A stretch of 64,000 nucleotides of DNA. Source: Geodermatophilus siccatus (GTDB lineage: Bacteria > Actinomycetota > Actinomycetes > Mycobacteriales > Geodermatophilaceae). Below, one piece after another: positions 56,968 to 64,000 of the stretch; positions within the stretch are counted from its first letter, which is position 1, and each line of letters begins with the position of its first letter. The stretch is from NCBI RefSeq assembly GCF_900103785.1, contig NZ_FNHE01000014.1, positions 1-64,000 on the forward strand. Direction: 5' to 3'. Made by a program: the position numbers and the translations under genes. The notes under the pieces were generated by a model that was not told the DNA's origin, searched no databases, and saw only the letters and a list, made by a program, of their open reading frames with translations.

Positions 56968-57917
56968 GCGGTGTCCTTCTGGGCTGGGTGCTGGGAGGTG
57001 GCCGGGGTGGGGACGATGGCGGCGGCCAGCCGGCGGCGGTGGTTGCTGGCGATCGCGTAGGCGAAGGTCACGTCGTTGGTGGTGACCTCGAGCGGCGCGT
57101 CCTGCGGGTGGCGCAGCAGCAGCACGTCACCGACCGCGAGGGAGAGCAGGTCCTCGGAGGAGACCTCGAGCGGGGTGAACCGCACGCCGACGTCCACCGG
57201 CACGTGGGTGAGCCGCTCGTTGAGGGCCTCGAAGGCGCGCCGCCGCTTGGCCTGCGCCGACTCCGACAGCTGCGGTGAGGCGGCGTTGTTCAGCGGCACC
57301 TGGAAGGAGGAGAACGGCAGCACCAGCGTGGCCTCGCCGGTGCGGCCGCCGATCCCGATGGTGAACGAGGCCACCATGACGGTGTCCGAGCCGGACGCGG
57401 CCTGGGCCAGCTGCGGGTTGTACTCGACCTCGCTGAGCTCGGGCTGCAGCTCGACGATGTGCGAGAAGGCCCCGGCGAACTCCTGCAGCAGCCGGGTGAG
57501 CAGGTGGTTGGTGATCGCCGTCTCCATGACCGTCATCGGCCGGTCCGGCTGGTCAGCGGCACCCGAGCCGCCGAGCATGTGGTCGACGGCGGCCATCGCG
57601 ATGTCGAGCGGGTAGGCGAGCACGCCCTTGCCGGCCAGCGGCTCGATCGTGAAGGTCGCGATGAAGCACGGGTCGGGCAGCGAGGCGACGTAGTCGTCGT
57701 AGGAGTGCTGCTCGATGCCCAGCAGCTCCAGTCGCGCGCCGGCCCGCAGCATCGTGGTGAGGACCGTCGTCGTCTGCCGGGCGAACGCCTCCTGGGCGAT
57801 CTGCAGCACCCGCACGTGCTCGCGGGAGAGCTTGGTGGGGCGGCGGAAGTCGTAGGTGCGGGGTTCGCCGCGGCGGCTGCGCCCGGTGGGGGCGGTTCCG
57901 TTCTCGGGGCGGGTCAC
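56964..57917 (-). CDS. fliM: Flagellar motor switch protein FliM
   Basis: 317 aa. Seen: TYDFRRPTKLSREHVRVLQI near residue 21, the middle CheC-like domain with DIAMAAVDHMLGGSG near residue 105 and TVMETAITNHLLTRLLQEF, and a C-terminal SpoA domain (VDVGVRFTPLEVSSEDLLSL). No obvious N-terminal CheY-binding motif of the EIDALL type was seen; the first 20 residues are basic and Pro/Gly-rich. GTG 57917 stands 7 bp after a GCCGATGA box. Confidence 0.94.
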   Translation of the reverse strand: MTRPENGTAPTGRSRRGEPRTYDFRRPTKLSREHVRVLQIAQEAFARQTTTVLTTMLRAGARLELLGIEQHSYDDYVASLPDPCFIATFTIEPLAGKGVLAYPLDIAMAAVDHMLGGSGAADQPDRPMTVMETAITNHLLTRLLQEFAGAFSHIVELQPELSEVEYNPQLAQAASGSDTVMVASFTIGIGGRTGEATLVLPFSSFQVPLNNAASPQLSESAQAKRRRAFEALNERLTHVPVDVGVRFTPLEVSSEDLLSLAVGDVLLLRHPQDAPLEVTTNDVTFAYAIASNHRRRLAAAIVPTPATSQHPAQKDTA

Positions 57918-57924
57918 GCCAGGT

Positions 57925-57952
57925 TCATCGGCGGGGAACGAGTCCGTCCTGA
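57925..57952 (-). promoter_or_regulatory. Candidate sigma-28/WhiG-type promoter of fliM
   Basis: On the minus strand TCAGG (57952-57948), 15 bp, then GCCGATGA (57932-57925), 7 bp before the fliM GTG. The -10 differs from the GCCGATAA consensus by one base. The transcript would be leaderless. Confidence 0.5.
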
Positions 57953-57986
57953 CCGGCGGCGCGGGGCGCTGCCGGTCAGGGCGGAC
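57942..57986 (-). terminator. 16-bp stem hairpin between fliL and fliM
   Basis: Arms 57942-57957 (GTCCGTCCTGACCGGC) and 57971-57986 (GCCGGTCAGGGCGGAC) pair with one G-U over a 13-nt loop. In transcription order it lies between the fliL stop and the fliM start; its downstream arm contains the -35 of the fliM promoter candidate. Confidence 0.65.
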
Positions 57987-58038
57987 GGGTGTGACGGGTG
58001 GTGCGAGAGGGGCTCCCCGAGCGGGCGCCCCCCGGTGG

Positions 58039-58518
58039 TCACTGGGTGACGTACTCGGTGAGGTAGACGTGCATGACCATCGGGACGCCGTCCTCGGTGT
58101 AGGCCTCGATGATCTTCTGCTCCAGGGCCTCCTTGAGCGCGTCGCGGGCGCCCACGACGTCGGCCGGCTGGGCCTGGGAGTAGGTCGAGATCAGCAGGTC
58201 GAGGGCCTTGGACCCGTCGACCCCGCCGCTGCCGTGCCCGCCGGCGGCGGCGTCCGCGGTGTACTCCAGGGTGATGCCGATCTTGAGGTAGCCGCCGCCG
58301 GCGAGGTTCACGGCGACCGGCTCCAAGGCGGTGTACCCGCCGTGCACGGGCTCCGCGGCGGCCTCGGCCTCGCCGCTGCCGGCGAACAGGAAGAAGTACG
58401 CCGCACCGGCGACCGCGAGCACCGCGGCCAGGCCGATGACCAGCAGCTTCTTCCTGCCCCCGCCGGGAGCCTCGTCGTCCTCGGGCGTCTCGTCCTTCTT
58501 GCTCTTCTTGTCAGCCAT
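58039..58518 (-). CDS. fliL: Flagellar basal body-associated protein FliL
   Basis: 159 aa. A short charged N-terminus (MADKKSKKDETPEDDEAPGG), one membrane helix (about 24-44), and the extracytoplasmic FliL domain with LEPVAVNLAGGGYLKIGITL and LKEALEQKIIEAYTEDGV. Supports the stator around MotB. The ATG overlaps the motB end by 8 bp. Confidence 0.93.
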   Translation of the reverse strand: MADKKSKKDETPEDDEAPGGGRKKLLVIGLAAVLAVAGAAYFFLFAGSGEAEAAAEPVHGGYTALEPVAVNLAGGGYLKIGITLEYTADAAAGGHGSGGVDGSKALDLLISTYSQAQPADVVGARDALKEALEQKIIEAYTEDGVPMVMHVYLTEYVTQ

Positions 58519-59452
58519 GGGTGTCCTCCTGGGCGGTGCCGGCGTCGGTCGTCCCGGCGTCAGTGGTCCCGGTGTCGAGGCCGGGGAGCAGTTCCTTGGC
58601 CTCGGCCGAGGCGTCGGAGAGGACCACCACGTCGACGCGGCGGTTCACGGAGATGGAGTTCGGGTCCGTCGGCGGGATGAGGGGCCGGGTGTCGGAGTAG
58701 CCGTTGGCGACCATCCGGGCGCCCGGGACGCCGTCGGTCGTCAGGTACCGGACGACGGTGGTGGCGCGGTAGGCCGACAGCTCCCAGTTCGACGGCCACG
58801 GCCCGCCCGGGGTGACCGGCAGGTGGTTGGCGTGGCCCTCGACGCCGAGGTCGTTGGGCACGTCGCGCAGCGTGGGGGCGATCGCGTCGAGGATCTGCCG
58901 GCCCTCGGGCCGCAGCACCGCCTGCTCGGCGTCGAACAGCACCTGGTCGGCCACGATGTGCACGACCAGCCCGCGCTCGTCGATCTCGAAGCGCGCCGCA
59001 CCGGCGTGGCCGGCGGCGGTCAGCGCGGCCTCGATCCGCTCCCGCACCTCGGACAGGTCCTGGTACTCGGCCTGCGCCTCGGCCGCGACCTGCTGGGCCT
59101 CGGCGAGCGCGGCCTGTGCCGCGGCGGCGTCGACCTCCGCCTGCTGGACCGTCTGGTCGGGGGCGATCGCCGAGGCGATGTCTATCGCGCCGGGCAGGCC
59201 GTCGAGCACCGAGCCCTCCGGCGTCGCCCCGGGCTGCGCGGTGATGGGGCCGCCGAGGCTCGCGGACAGGCCCTGGGCGAGGGCGGCGAACTTCTCCTTG
59301 TCCACCTGGCTCATCGCGAAGAGCACCACGAACAGCACGAAGAGCAGCGTCATCATGTCCGCGTAGGACACCATCCACCGCTCGTGGTTCTCGTGCTCCT
59401 CCTCCTCGTGCTTCTTGCCGCGGCGGCGGCCGCCGTGCCCGCCGCCGCTCAC
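58511..59452 (-). CDS. motB: Stator protein MotB
   Basis: 313 aa. N-terminal helix RWMVSYADMMTLLFVLFVVL carries the proton-pathway Asp (in YADMM) near residue 31; residues 115-160 form a coiled coil; the OmpA-like peptidoglycan-binding domain includes LGVEGHANHLP near residue 203 and LSAYRATTVVRYL, then RVDVVVL. The C-terminus has a Thr/Asp/Gly repeat (TGTTDAGTTDAGT). Overlaps motA (4 bp) and fliL. Confidence 0.95.
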   Translation of the reverse strand: MSGGGHGGRRRGKKHEEEEHENHERWMVSYADMMTLLFVLFVVLFAMSQVDKEKFAALAQGLSASLGGPITAQPGATPEGSVLDGLPGAIDIASAIAPDQTVQQAEVDAAAAQAALAEAQQVAAEAQAEYQDLSEVRERIEAALTAAGHAGAARFEIDERGLVVHIVADQVLFDAEQAVLRPEGRQILDAIAPTLRDVPNDLGVEGHANHLPVTPGGPWPSNWELSAYRATTVVRYLTTDGVPGARMVANGYSDTRPLIPPTDPNSISVNRRVDVVVLSDASAEAKELLPGLDTGTTDAGTTDAGTAQEDTHG

Positions 59453-60219
59453 GCGGCCTCCTTGGCCAGCTCACTGGGCGGGATGAGGGAGTTGAGCTTG
59501 AGCCGGACGGCGCGCGGGCTGGTGCCGGCCTGGATCTCGGTGATGCCCTCGACCAGCAGCTCCATCTGCGCGGCCTGCAGCTCGCTGACCCGCAGGATCT
59601 TGGCGCCCATCGGCAGGAACCAGAAGTTGGCGGCCATGACGCCCCACAGCGTGGCGACGAACGCGGAGGCGATCATGGGGCCCAGGGACGACGGGTCGTT
59701 GAGGTTGGCCATCACGTTCATCAGGCCGACGATGCAGCCGACGATGCCGATGGTCGGGGCGTAGCCGCCCATCGTGTTCATGAACTTGGCGGCGACCTTG
59801 TCCTCGGCCTTCTTGGCGGAGATCTCGCTCTCGAGGACGGCGCGCAGCTCCTCCGGGTCGGTGCCGTCGATGCCCATCTGCAGGCCGCGCTTGAGGAACG
59901 GGTCCTCGATGGCCTTGACCTGCGCCTCGAGGGCGAGCAGGCCCTCCTTGCGGGCCCTCTCGGCGAGGCTGACCAGGGTCTGGATCTGGTCGGTGGCCGG
60001 CGGCACCTTGGCCGGCATCACGGCCAGCTTGAACCAGCCGGGCAGCTTCTTGAGGTCGTCCATCGTCTGGCCGGACATCGCCGCGCCGAAGGTGGCGACG
60101 ATGACCAGCACGATGGCCGGGAGGAACAGCAGCGACGACGGGTCGGAGCCCTCCATGACCATGAACACCAGGAGGGCGACCAGCGAGACGACGAACCCGA
60201 TCAGGGTGGCGGGATCCAC
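59449..60219 (-). CDS. motA: Stator protein MotA
   Basis: 256 aa, four helices. Seen: MDPATLIGFVVSLVALLVFM at the N-terminus, LFLPAIVLVIVATFGAAMSG, a cytoplasmic loop (LAERARKEGLLALEAQVKAI) and conserved TMGGYAPTIGIVGCIVGLMN near residue 150 and MIASAFVATLWGVMAANFWF. Forms the proton-driven stator with MotB. Starts 3 bp after the flbD stop. Confidence 0.95.
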   Translation of the reverse strand: MDPATLIGFVVSLVALLVFMVMEGSDPSSLLFLPAIVLVIVATFGAAMSGQTMDDLKKLPGWFKLAVMPAKVPPATDQIQTLVSLAERARKEGLLALEAQVKAIEDPFLKRGLQMGIDGTDPEELRAVLESEISAKKAEDKVAAKFMNTMGGYAPTIGIVGCIVGLMNVMANLNDPSSLGPMIASAFVATLWGVMAANFWFLPMGAKILRVSELQAAQMELLVEGITEIQAGTSPRAVRLKLNSLIPPSELAKEAA

Positions 60220-60222
60220 GGG

Positions 60223-60507
60223 TCAGCGCTCCTCGCGGGCCGGGAAGGGGACGACGGCGGCGCTCGCGTCGGCCTCCTCCGCGCGGGACGGCGAGCGGTA
60301 GGTGCCGCGGTCCATCTCGTAGGCGGTGGCCAGGATGCTGGCGCGGTACTCGCGGATCTCCACGAGGACCTCCTCCACGCTCTCCGAGACGACGTACTTG
60401 GTGCCGTCCACCAGGAACACGACGGTGTCGGGGTGGCCCTCCACCCGCTCGACGAGGTCGGGGTTGAGCGCGAACCGCTCTCCGTTCAGGCGCGTCACAC
60501 GGATCAC
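60223..60507 (-). CDS. flbD: Flagellar FlbD family protein
   Basis: 94 aa. VIRVTRLNGERFALNPDLVE, RVEGHPDTVVFLVDGTKYVV and SESVEEVLVEIREYRASILA match the small FlbD family found next to motA in Gram-positives; function unclear. GTG 60507. It begins the flbD-motAB-fliL unit; a candidate flagellar promoter lies 71 bp upstream. Confidence 0.9.
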   Translation of the reverse strand: MIRVTRLNGERFALNPDLVERVEGHPDTVVFLVDGTKYVVSESVEEVLVEIREYRASILATAYEMDRGTYRSPSRAEEADASAAVVPFPAREER

Positions 60508-60577
60508 GGGAGGTCCTCTTGCTCGTTCGGGGAGGGGGAGACGGCGACCGCTCGGGCAGGCTGCCGGTCTGCAGTTG

Positions 60578-60605
60578 TCTTCGGCGTGGCGCGGGCGCGC
60601 CTTGA
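60578..60605 (-). promoter_or_regulatory. Candidate sigma-28/WhiG-type promoter of flbD-motAB
   Basis: On the minus strand TCAAG (60605-60601), 15 bp, then GCCGAAGA (60585-60578). Spacing and -35 match the fliM candidate. The predicted leader is about 65 nt. It lies just downstream of the flgE terminators, where a new promoter is needed. Confidence 0.5.
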
Positions 60606-60677
60606 GCCGAACAGGGCGCCTCACCCCCGCGGGTGAGGCGGGTGACCTGCGGGGATCCCGGGACGCACGGACGACGG

Positions 60678-60710
60678 CGGCCCGGCCCCCGCGAACGAGG
60701 GGCCGGGCCG
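60678..60710 (-). terminator. 12-bp stem hairpin after flgE
   Basis: CGGCCCGGCCCC (60678-60689) pairs perfectly with GGGGCCGGGCCG (60699-60710) over a 9-nt loop. It follows repeat A7 in the direction of flgE transcription and resembles the inner part of the hairpin at 20101-20138. Confidence 0.7.
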
Positions 60711-60728
60711 TACGGCGCCCGTGGAGGC

Positions 60729-60785
60729 GGCCCTCCTGCAGGGGCCCGCCGCGAGCCTGCGAGCGGTGGGGGGCAGGAGGGTCCT
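60729..60785 (-). repeat. Family A repeat, copy A7
   Basis: On the minus strand it starts right after the flgE TAG stop with AGGACCCTCCTGCCCCCCAC, core GCTCGCAGGCTCGCGGCGGG, and ends GCCCCTGCAGGAGGGCC. Nearly identical to A6. Confidence 0.9.
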
Positions 60786-62012
60786 CTACCTCTTCAGGTT
60801 CACCAGGTCCTGCAGCACCTCGTCGGAGCTGGTGATGACGCGGCTGTTCGCCTGGAACCCGCGCTGGGCGACGATCAGCCCGGTGAACTCCTCGGCCAGG
60901 TCGACGTTGGACATCTCCAGCGCGCCGGCGATGAGCGAACCGCGGCCGCCACCGGCGGGCTCGCCGATGGCCGGCTGCCCGGAGTTGTCGCCGACCCGGA
61001 AGGAGCTGTTGCCGGCCTTCGCCAGGCCGGCCGGGTTGGCGAAGGTGGCCAGGGCCAGCTTGCCGATCGGCTCGCGCAGGTTGTTCGAGTAGACGCCCAT
61101 GATCGTGCCGTCGCCGCTGAGCGAGATCGACTGCAGGCTGCCCATGGCGTTGCCGTCCACCCGCGCCGGCGTCAGCCCGGACGGTCCGCCGAACTGCCGC
61201 AGGTCGGCCAGGTCGATGGTGATCTGGCCGGGCCAGCTGCCGGCCATGGAGGCGTGCGGGGTGATCTGGAAGGTCCGCGAGGCGGGCGGCAGGGTGCCCG
61301 CGACCGGGTCGAACGCCAGCGGGCCGGCGGTGCTGGCGAGGACGTTGTCGTTCTCGTCCCGGGCGACGACGTTCCAGGTGTTGTCGCCGGTCTTGGTGAA
61401 CGACAGGCTGATCTGGTGCGCCGTCCCCAGGGCGTCGTACATGGTCATCTGGGTCTGCACGCCGGTGCCGGTGGCCGTCGTGCTGGACAGGTTGCCCACC
61501 ACCGCGCCGTTGTCGGTCTCGGTGGGCTGCATGACGTCGCCGAACGGCACGGTCAGCTGCCGGATCGGGCCGTTGGTGTCGACGACGCCGTCGGTCGCCA
61601 TCCAGCCCTGCAGCAGGGCGCCGTCGGGGGTGACCAGGTTGCCCGCGCCGTCGTAGCTGAACGAGCCGGCGCGCGTGTAGAGCTGCTCGTTGCCGGCCTG
61701 GGTGATGAAGAAGCCGTCGCCGCTGATCATGAAGTCGGTCGAGCGGCCGGTGTTCTGGGCCGAGCCCTGCTCGAAGTTCGTGGTGATGCCGGCGACCTTC
61801 ACGCCGAGGCCGACCTGGGCCGGGTTGGTGCCACCGGTCTGCGCCGTCGGAGCCGAGCCGTTGCGGATGACCTGGGACAGCGTGTCCTCGAAGACGGTGG
61901 TGCTGCTCTTGTAGCCGACGGTGTTGACGTTGGCGATGTTGTTGCCGGTGACGTCGAGCTTGGTCTGGTGGGCGCGCAGACCGGCGATCGCGGAGTTCAT
62001 GGAACGCAGCAC
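60786..62012 (-). CDS. flgE: Flagellar hook protein FlgE
   Basis: 408 aa. N-terminal rod/hook signature MLRSMNSAIAGLRAHQTKLD with VTGNNIANVNTVGYKSS, middle domain with GDGFFITQAGNEQLYTRAGS near residue 100, and C-terminal SNVDLAEEFTGLIVAQRGFQ plus VITSSDEVLQDLVNLKR, typical of axial proteins. GTG 62012 has GAGGAG upstream; it reproduces the MLRSM start of hook proteins. Confidence 0.96.
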   Translation of the reverse strand: MLRSMNSAIAGLRAHQTKLDVTGNNIANVNTVGYKSSTTVFEDTLSQVIRNGSAPTAQTGGTNPAQVGLGVKVAGITTNFEQGSAQNTGRSTDFMISGDGFFITQAGNEQLYTRAGSFSYDGAGNLVTPDGALLQGWMATDGVVDTNGPIRQLTVPFGDVMQPTETDNGAVVGNLSSTTATGTGVQTQMTMYDALGTAHQISLSFTKTGDNTWNVVARDENDNVLASTAGPLAFDPVAGTLPPASRTFQITPHASMAGSWPGQITIDLADLRQFGGPSGLTPARVDGNAMGSLQSISLSGDGTIMGVYSNNLREPIGKLALATFANPAGLAKAGNSSFRVGDNSGQPAIGEPAGGGRGSLIAGALEMSNVDLAEEFTGLIVAQRGFQANSRVITSSDEVLQDLVNLKR

Positions 62013-62044
62013 GGGGTGCTCCTCTCAACAGGGTGATCAGGGGT

Positions 62045-62104
62045 GGCCCCCTTGCAGGGCCCCGCCGTGAGCGTGCGAACGGTGGGGGGCAAGGGGGTCC
62101 TTGC
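62045..62104 (-). repeat. Family A repeat, copy A8
   Basis: On the minus strand it starts at the flgD TGA stop: GCAAGGACCCCCTTGCCCCC, core GTTCGCACGCTCACGGCGGG, ending CCCTGCAAGGGGGCC. The outer stem differs from A7 on both arms (CCTTG with CAAGG), keeping the pairing. Confidence 0.88.
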
Positions 62105-62527
62105 TCAGCTCGCGCCGGGCAGCGAGACCTCGGTGAGCCGGCCCATCGGGACGTCGACGCCGTCGACGACCGCACTGGGCTCGTCGCCGCTGATCTTGAC
62201 CGAGCTGACGGTGCCGGTGACCGTGGTGCCGTCCTCGCCGGTGTAGCTCACCGTGTGGCCGACGAGGGCGCCGGCGGAGAGCGAGCGCTGCAGCGCCACC
62301 AGGGAGGCGTTCTGCGCGGCGATCTCCTCGAGCTTCTCCACCTGGGTGAACGTCGCGGTCTGCGACATGAACTCGGTGGTGCTCGCCGGGCTGTTCGGGT
62401 CCTGGTAGCGCATCTGGGCGACCAGCAGCTGCAGGAACACGTCCTTGCCCATCTGGTCGGTGCGGGTCACCGTGCTGGTGGCGGGTGTGCCGGCGGCGCC
62501 GCCCACCCCGGTCAGGGGAGTGGTCAT
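62105..62527 (-). CDS. flgD: Flagellar hook assembly (scaffold) protein FlgD
   Basis: 140 aa, short form. Core DQMGKDVFLQLLVAQMRYQD and PNSPASTTEFMSQTATFTQV are the FlgD signature, followed by VSYTGEDGTTVTGTVSSVKI. It caps the growing hook. The C-terminal Fn3-like domain of longer FlgD proteins is absent, as in many Gram-positives. ATG 62527, 16 bp after fliK. Confidence 0.93.
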   Translation of the reverse strand: MTTPLTGVGGAAGTPATSTVTRTDQMGKDVFLQLLVAQMRYQDPNSPASTTEFMSQTATFTQVEKLEEIAAQNASLVALQRSLSAGALVGHTVSYTGEDGTTVTGTVSSVKISGDEPSAVVDGVDVPMGRLTEVSLPGAS

Positions 62528-62543
62528 CGGTCGGTCGCTCCTC

Positions 62544-63857
62544 TCAGACCCGGACGTCCAGGCCGGACGACGGGATGGCGGTGGTCCCGGGGGCGGGGCG
62601 GCCCGGGTCGGCCTCGGCGCCGCGCAGCCACGACCGGCCGCGGCCGTCGGGCTGCCCCTGCTGGCCGGCCCGGTCGCCGGCGGCGTGCTGCTGGGCCGAG
62701 GCCCACGACGCGCCGGCGTCCCGGTCGACCGAGGCGTTGGTGCACGTCAGGCCGGCGCTGGCCAGGTCGCGGCGCAGGTCGGGCAGGGCGTCGAGCAGGG
62801 CGACGCGGCCGGCCTCGGTGGCGCTCTTCAGGGCGAGGTCGACCGAGCCCTGGCTCAGGGTCACCTGGACCTCGACCGGCCCGAGGGTCTCGGGGGTGAG
62901 CACCAGGGTCATGGTGTGCGTGCCGTCCGGGGCGGAGCGCAGGACGGCGACGTGCTGCGCGACCTGACCGGCGACCGGCGCTGCCGCCGGGGCGGCCGGC
63001 TCGGCGGTCGCGACCGGGGTCGCCGCCGGGACGGCGGGAGCGGGCACGGGGGCGGTCGGCGCGGCGGTGGGGGCCGGGGCGGGCGCCGGGGCGTCCTGGT
63101 CGGGGGTCGCGTCGGCGTCGGTGCCCGCACCCTCGGCCGGAGCGGGGGCGGCGGCCGGCTGGGGGAGCGGGACGACGCTGTCCGGGGCCACGAGCTCCGG
63201 CGCCGTCGGGATCCCGGGTGCGTCCGCAGCGGCGAGCACGACCGGAACCCCCGGGAGCGGATCGGCCGGAGCGGTCGCCGGGGTCGGCCGGGGGGTGGCG
63301 GGCAGGACGGCGTCGGCTGCCGGCGCGTCCGGGGCGGGGACCGCACCCGCCGGGAGGCCGGTCGGGGTGGGCGCGGGGACGTCGGCGGGCGGTACCACCG
63401 CGGGGACGCCGTCCGGGACGCCGCCGGGGACGACGGGCGGCGGAACCACGGTGCCGGCCGCGACGGCGTCGGTCACCGGGACGACCGCGGAACCGGCGGC
63501 CGCGTGGTCGGCGGCGTTCGCGAGTCCGGAGGCGCCCGGTCCGATGCCGGTGAGCAGCGCCCACAGGCCCGGTGGCATGCCGGAACCGGAGACGGCGGGC
63601 TGCCCGGCGCCGGGCTGCTCGGGAGCGGGCTGCTCGCCGTCCGGGGCCTCGGGGGCCGGCTCGGCGGGGGTGCCGTCGGTCTCCGCGGCGCGCTCGCGGC
63701 CGCGGGGGCCGTCCTGCCCGCGCGACACCGCGTCGTCGAGGGCGGAGGCGAAGCGCTCGGCCCTGCCGGGGGCGTCGGTCGCGGCCGTGGGGTCGGTGGG
63801 GGAGGACGGGGCGGCCGGCGCGGGCGCCGGTGCGGCCATCACCAGGGGTGTGGTCAT
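62544..63857 (-). CDS. fliK: Flagellar hook-length control protein FliK
   Basis: 437 aa. The first 320 residues are an Ala/Pro/Val-rich, low-complexity ruler-like region. The C-terminal domain (about 325-420) has the FliK pattern [20 protein letters not shown] and [19 protein letters not shown]. It measures the hook and triggers the FlhB switch. ATG overlaps the transglycosylase stop (ATGA). Confidence 0.9.
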   Translation of the reverse strand: MTTPLVMAAPAPAPAAPSSPTDPTAATDAPGRAERFASALDDAVSRGQDGPRGRERAAETDGTPAEPAPEAPDGEQPAPEQPGAGQPAVSGSGMPPGLWALLTGIGPGASGLANAADHAAAGSAVVPVTDAVAAGTVVPPPVVPGGVPDGVPAVVPPADVPAPTPTGLPAGAVPAPDAPAADAVLPATPRPTPATAPADPLPGVPVVLAAADAPGIPTAPELVAPDSVVPLPQPAAAPAPAEGAGTDADATPDQDAPAPAPAPTAAPTAPVPAPAVPAATPVATAEPAAPAAAPVAGQVAQHVAVLRSAPDGTHTMTLVLTPETLGPVEVQVTLSQGSVDLALKSATEAGRVALLDALPDLRRDLASAGLTCTNASVDRDAGASWASAQQHAAGDRAGQQGQPDGRGRSWLRGAEADPGRPAPGTTAIPSSGLDVRV

Positions 63858-64000
63858 CGGAGGGCCTCTGCCTTGCTCATCACGCTGCGCACGTAGTCCT
63901 GGGTCTCGGAGTAGGGCGGGATGCCGCCGTAGCGGCGGACGGTGCCGGGCCCGGCGTTGTAGGCGGCCAGGCCCAGCTCGGTCGAGCCGAACTGCCGCGT
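63854..64000 (-). CDS. Lytic transglycosylase (SLT domain), C-terminal 48 residues only
   Basis: Partial: the gene runs off the right edge. The visible end, [18 protein letters not shown] then [17 protein letters not shown], is the last part of an SLT-type transglycosylase, with the conserved AAYNAGPG motif. In flagellar loci such enzymes open peptidoglycan for the rod. The stop overlaps the fliK ATG. Confidence 0.9.
   Translation of the reverse strand, partial: TRQFGSTELGLAAYNAGPGTVRRYGGIPPYSETQDYVRSVMSKAEALR

Overview
The window is a very GC-rich chromosomal segment from a motile, mycothiol-using actinobacterium. Four things suggest this: near-complete G/C at third codon positions, a mycothiol S-conjugate amidase (mca), housekeeping gene order matching Mycobacterium tuberculosis (mfd-mazG-eno-divIC-DUF501-ppx, and greA-mca-DUF255-PAQR-Z-prenyl synthase), and a full flagellar locus, which mycobacteria lack. 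A Geodermatophilaceae-type organism (Blastococcus, Geodermatophilus or Modestobacter relatives) would fit; that is inference. No prophage, insertion sequence, CRISPR array or rRNA was seen.

Layout. 1-5.5 kb is the end of a surface-polysaccharide cluster: deacetylase, flippase, a SIMPL protein, then convergent O-antigen ligase and Wzz-like genes. 5.6-14.6 kb is a conserved block: mfd, a SurA-like lipoprotein, mazG, eno, divIC, DUF501 and ppx. 14.6-23.9 kb is mixed metabolism: DUF4235, family-5 uracil-DNA glycosylase, type II NADH dehydrogenase, an unusual tRNA, secreted M28 peptidase, Bax1-like membrane protein, thiolase, GDSL hydrolase and DUF2252. 24-33 kb holds a VWA/AAA+ pair, threonine deaminase, a drug-type ABC exporter and an M3 peptidase. 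33-46.9 kb carries greA/mca and associated genes, a DUF255 thioredoxin-fold protein, a probable ribbon-helix-helix regulator, a geranylgeranyl-reductase-type flavoprotein, a PAQR protein, a cis-prenyl synthase, DUF885 and PhoH2. 46.9-48.0 kb is a solitary AbiEi/nuclease-like gene between two copies of a palindrome. 48.1-64 kb is the minus-strand flagellar locus, from a lytic transglycosylase (cut by the window edge) through fliK, flgD, flgE, flbD, motAB, fliL, fliM, fliN, fliOPQR, flhB and flhA to an FlhF-like protein.

The flagellar genes cover hook building (FliK, FlgD, FlgE), the stator (MotA/B, FliL), the switch (FliM, FliN) and the export gate (FliOPQR, FlhBA). Many junctions overlap by a few bases, so translational coupling is likely. 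Candidate sigma-28/WhiG-type promoter elements lie before flbD, fliM and flhA.

The most unusual signals are not ordinary genes. (1) An approximately 60-bp hairpin repeat family (A) has eight copies, seven of them right at the 3' end of a gene in the same relative orientation, with compensating stem changes; the eighth supplies the start codon and N-terminus of the uracil-DNA glycosylase gene. (2) A second 3'-end repeat family (B) has two clear and two partial copies. (3) Two 65-bp palindromes flank the AbiEi/nuclease-like gene. (4) The FlhF-like protein and the Wzz-like protein both have degenerate P-loops. (5) A short-variable-loop tRNA carries a UAA anticodon. (6) A probable autoregulator has a palindrome over its own -10 element.
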